A stretch of 64,000 nt of DNA from Euphorbia lathyris (lineage: Eukaryota; Streptophyta; Magnoliopsida; Malpighiales; Euphorbiaceae), in the NCBI RefSeq assembly GCF_963576675.1, contig NC_088913.1, positions 79,421,001-79,485,000 on the forward strand, read 5' to 3'. Below, piece by piece: positions 61,873 through 64,000 of the stretch. Each line of letters opens with the position of its first letter. Positions within the stretch are counted from its first letter, which is position 1. A program made the translations under genes and the position numbers. The notes under the pieces are model-generated. The model did not search any database, was not told where the DNA came from, and saw only the letters and a list, made by a program, of their open reading frames with translations.

Positions 61873-63953
61873 AAGCGAGAAATTTGATTCCGGAAGGCGT
61901 GTATTAAGCCCTTAACGGGGACGGATCATATTATTTTTTTTCGTATGCATTCATAAGCATTATTGCAAACCTTTTGGGTAATTTCCGCGAAACCTCTAGC
62001 GAGAGTCCATTCGTCGCTCGAAAGAGGCTAGCGTAAGTTCCCCCTTACAGTAAGGCGCCAAAGGGTCCCCATCCATTCGTTAGGGGCGAATTTGTGCGGT
62101 CTTGTGAGGTCCCACGATCAGCTGTGTCAGCATATAGTAGCCTTAGAAGTTGTCATAGGATTACCCGTTACCATTTTTGATGTGATAAATGAATCAGTTC
62201 GTGTTTTCAAATTGCCATGATACGTGTCTAATCCTAAAATATGTAAAGAAAATAAAACGATACGTTAATATATACTCTTAAACCGATATACAAACTACCC
62301 CAAAACATCGAAACGATTCGAACTAAAGACGACTTAGTCATCTCGTATGAATGAACTTGTGCGACCCGTCTAGTCCCTTTCCGTGTCCCAAAGAAGGCAC
62401 ATGTTCAGGAAATGAGCTATGACGTAAGCACGTATTAGTATGAATTGGTTTGGTATTAAGGATAGTTATATCTCGACTCAAAAGACTATATTAACAGTAG
62501 CCGTTATTCACATTCTTTAAATAGATTGGGATAAAACGAGATTATGACGAAACGAAAACGAAGAACATTTCTGTTTGGAACGACCCCGTTGTAACGTAAA
62601 GAGTTTCGCAAACGGGGCCCGTCCCTTCCGAATAAAAGACGAGCTCTTACGTTATGCCTTGTGTTGTTCTTAAGAGAAATGGACGTGTCCGCGAAAGTGA
62701 CTAAGAAAATAAAAGAAAAGCAAAAATAAACAAAATGACCAAAGTCATTCTGTATCTACGATGTATATCCATCCCGAGGGTAGTTAAAGAAAACGAACCA
62801 ATACCGTTGAATACATGCCTCGAACAAGTGTATACACCGTTTAAAATCACAAAGCCGAATTAAGCTAAACCGCATAATTGCACCATATGGACGAGACTGT
62901 GGGTTTGACTAACGACTCGATCATTTCGACCGTTACCAAAACTGCAAGAAATATGGCCCGATATGCGCATTTGCTTAACTCGTGCCTAAATGAAAAAGAA
63001 CGGTGATATCCCTGCTTCGAATAAACATGTGATTCAATGAAACGTTGATTTTCTATAACCACGCTAGGGTGGTATATCCCGTAAATTGGAAGAAATAAAG
63101 AGTTGTTAATAGCCGAAAGATTATCGTGCGCTCGAATAAGACTCGCCGTCTTTTCACATAGCCAAAACGAGCAAACGGATTCTGTAAGCTAGAAACAAAC
63201 ACGTTACGCGATGAGTCCGTTCCCTAAAATAAAAATCCAAAAAGTGATTTCATCACTAAATAAAAGGTGGTTACGTCTCTCGATAGATCCAAAAGATCCC
63301 GTTGTAATCCAAAAATCGAGACACGAACCCACACGAATAAAAGGGAACGAGTCATTGTCAATAACGAACGATTGAACCAAAAGAATAACTCGTACAACGT
63401 CTAAAATCCGAGACGCGCTCAAAGGGAGTCAAAACCCGAATTACTGCGTCTCGCAAAATGACAAAAGATGAGTTATTCCGAAAGGACAATCCAACTTGGT
63501 CGATATCTTAGTCACTGAACGTTGATACGTCAAAATGAACTGTATTGTCTGATGGATGATTTACTTTTCCGCGATAATCGACGGCATCATGCGTCCCCTG
63601 GATCGCCATGTGAGCCCCGAACCAAAATCCTAGGAAAGAGACTTGGACCATCGAGTGTGTGGAGGAATAAGGGTGGAAGAGAGATGTTGTGATACGTGTA
63701 ATTAGACTGACGTTTGTTCTTCTTATCTTATATATCTGTAAATAACGAACGCACACACCACGAATCATGCATGTAAAATCATGCATACATACTAATGGAT
63801 ACCGTTCGCGCAGACTTCATCATTAAGCGGTTCTGGTTTCACGAGAGTAACCGGTTAGTCAGGCAGTTTGATCAGTTATAGGTTGACAGTTCTGAATCGG
63901 CAGTTGTGGCTTCTGAATCATCTTCGTCCGAGTATACTCAGTCTTCAGCCAGT
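61873..63953 (+). other. Long untranslated leader of the Tat/Ogre-like element
   Basis: About 2.1 kb without a convincing plus-strand ORF; small minus-strand frames look random. The composition is close to balanced, with many CG dinucleotides, unlike the AT-rich host sequence. It may contain packaging or translation-control signals that I cannot identify. Confidence 0.55.
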
Positions 63954-64000
63954 ATGTCTGCAACCGACGAAAAGGTGGCCGAATTGGAAAACTCTGTGAA
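63954..64000 (+). CDS. gag: Start of Tat/Ogre-like gag (partial, runs off the window)
   Basis: ATG at 63954 opens MSATDEKVAELENSV and continues past the window end. Upstream codons in this frame (SESSSSEYTQSSAS) are also open, so the true start could be earlier. The pattern resembles Tat-lineage gag N-termini; the call rests mainly on position after the leader. Confidence 0.5.
   Translation, partial: MSATDEKVAELENSV

Larger units (their letters stand above)
59090..64000 (+). mobile_element. Tat/Ogre-like Ty3/gypsy element, 5' part
   Basis: An LTR of about 2.75 kb (about 59090-61853) ends GTCTAACA and is followed by TGGCGACTCTGCTGGGG, which resembles the tRNA-Arg primer-binding site of Ogre/Tat elements. 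A leader of about 2.1 kb leads to an ATG at 63954, where MSATDEKVAELENSV starts, resembling Tat-type gag N-termini. Very long LTRs and leader fit this branch. The element continues past the window. Confidence 0.75.

Noticed and set aside
62865..63786. Minus-strand ORFs of 65-92 codons in the Tat/Ogre leader
   Set aside because: They have no recognisable domain, lie antisense to the element and are within chance length for balanced-composition sequence.

Overview
This is nuclear DNA from a flowering plant, most likely a eudicot. It is AT-rich, its genes are split by short GT-AG introns, and most of it is transposable elements: a Sirevirus-like Copia element, Athila- and Tat/Ogre-like Gypsy elements, L1-type LINEs, FAR1-type Mutator-like elements (MULEs), a hAT element and several MITEs. 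Only two ordinary host genes look intact: a serpin (32203-37358, +) and a mitochondrial-type PPR protein (43908-45745, -). A SEN1-type helicase (28930-31182) is a decayed host gene. I do not name a species.

Layout. Bases 446-23448 form one large MULE inserted in a TA/CA dinucleotide tract. On the + strand it carries a long multi-exon gene with a plant-mobile-type N-terminal region and two consecutive Ulp1/C48-like protease modules. A small coiled-coil gene with a decayed twin follows (18542-19356). A FAR1/MURA-type transposase lies on the - strand (19487-22562), and its first exon and upstream region are tandemly duplicated. A Copia element of about 10.3 kb (4230-14550, - strand, 5-bp target duplication GTTAT) sits inside an intron of the protease gene and splits it.

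23449-32202: a tRNA-His relic of plastid type, a solo LTR (23621-25055), a TIR element with a striking A-rich to T-rich strand switch (25155-26515), a MITE, a hAT-type element with an 8-bp target duplication, unrecognised exon fragments, and the helicase pseudogene.

32203-43900: the serpin, whose single 4-kb intron holds a deleted Gypsy element (32891-35793); a partial duplication of intron sequence downstream; a decayed LINE whose RT segment is repeated in inverted orientation (40253-42640); and two MITE-like elements.

43900-50480: the PPR gene, a long-TIR MITE in its promoter, and a 986-bp Pack-MULE-like element (46417-47402) enclosing a 112-codon ORF that looks like a captured gene fragment. 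AT-rich sequence with local tandem duplications follows.

50480-64000: a 5'-truncated LINE, an Athila-like Gypsy element lacking its 5' end (about 52200-59060, - strand), and the 5' part of a Tat/Ogre-like element on the + strand (about 59090 to beyond the window end) with its LTR, primer-binding site, long leader and first gag codons. The LTRs of both Gypsy elements carry a CpG-rich short-repeat array just upstream of a TATA box. In the second the array is about 15 copies of a roughly 22-bp palindrome.

All boundaries, splice sites and homologies were read by eye. Element ends not fixed by a target duplication are approximate.
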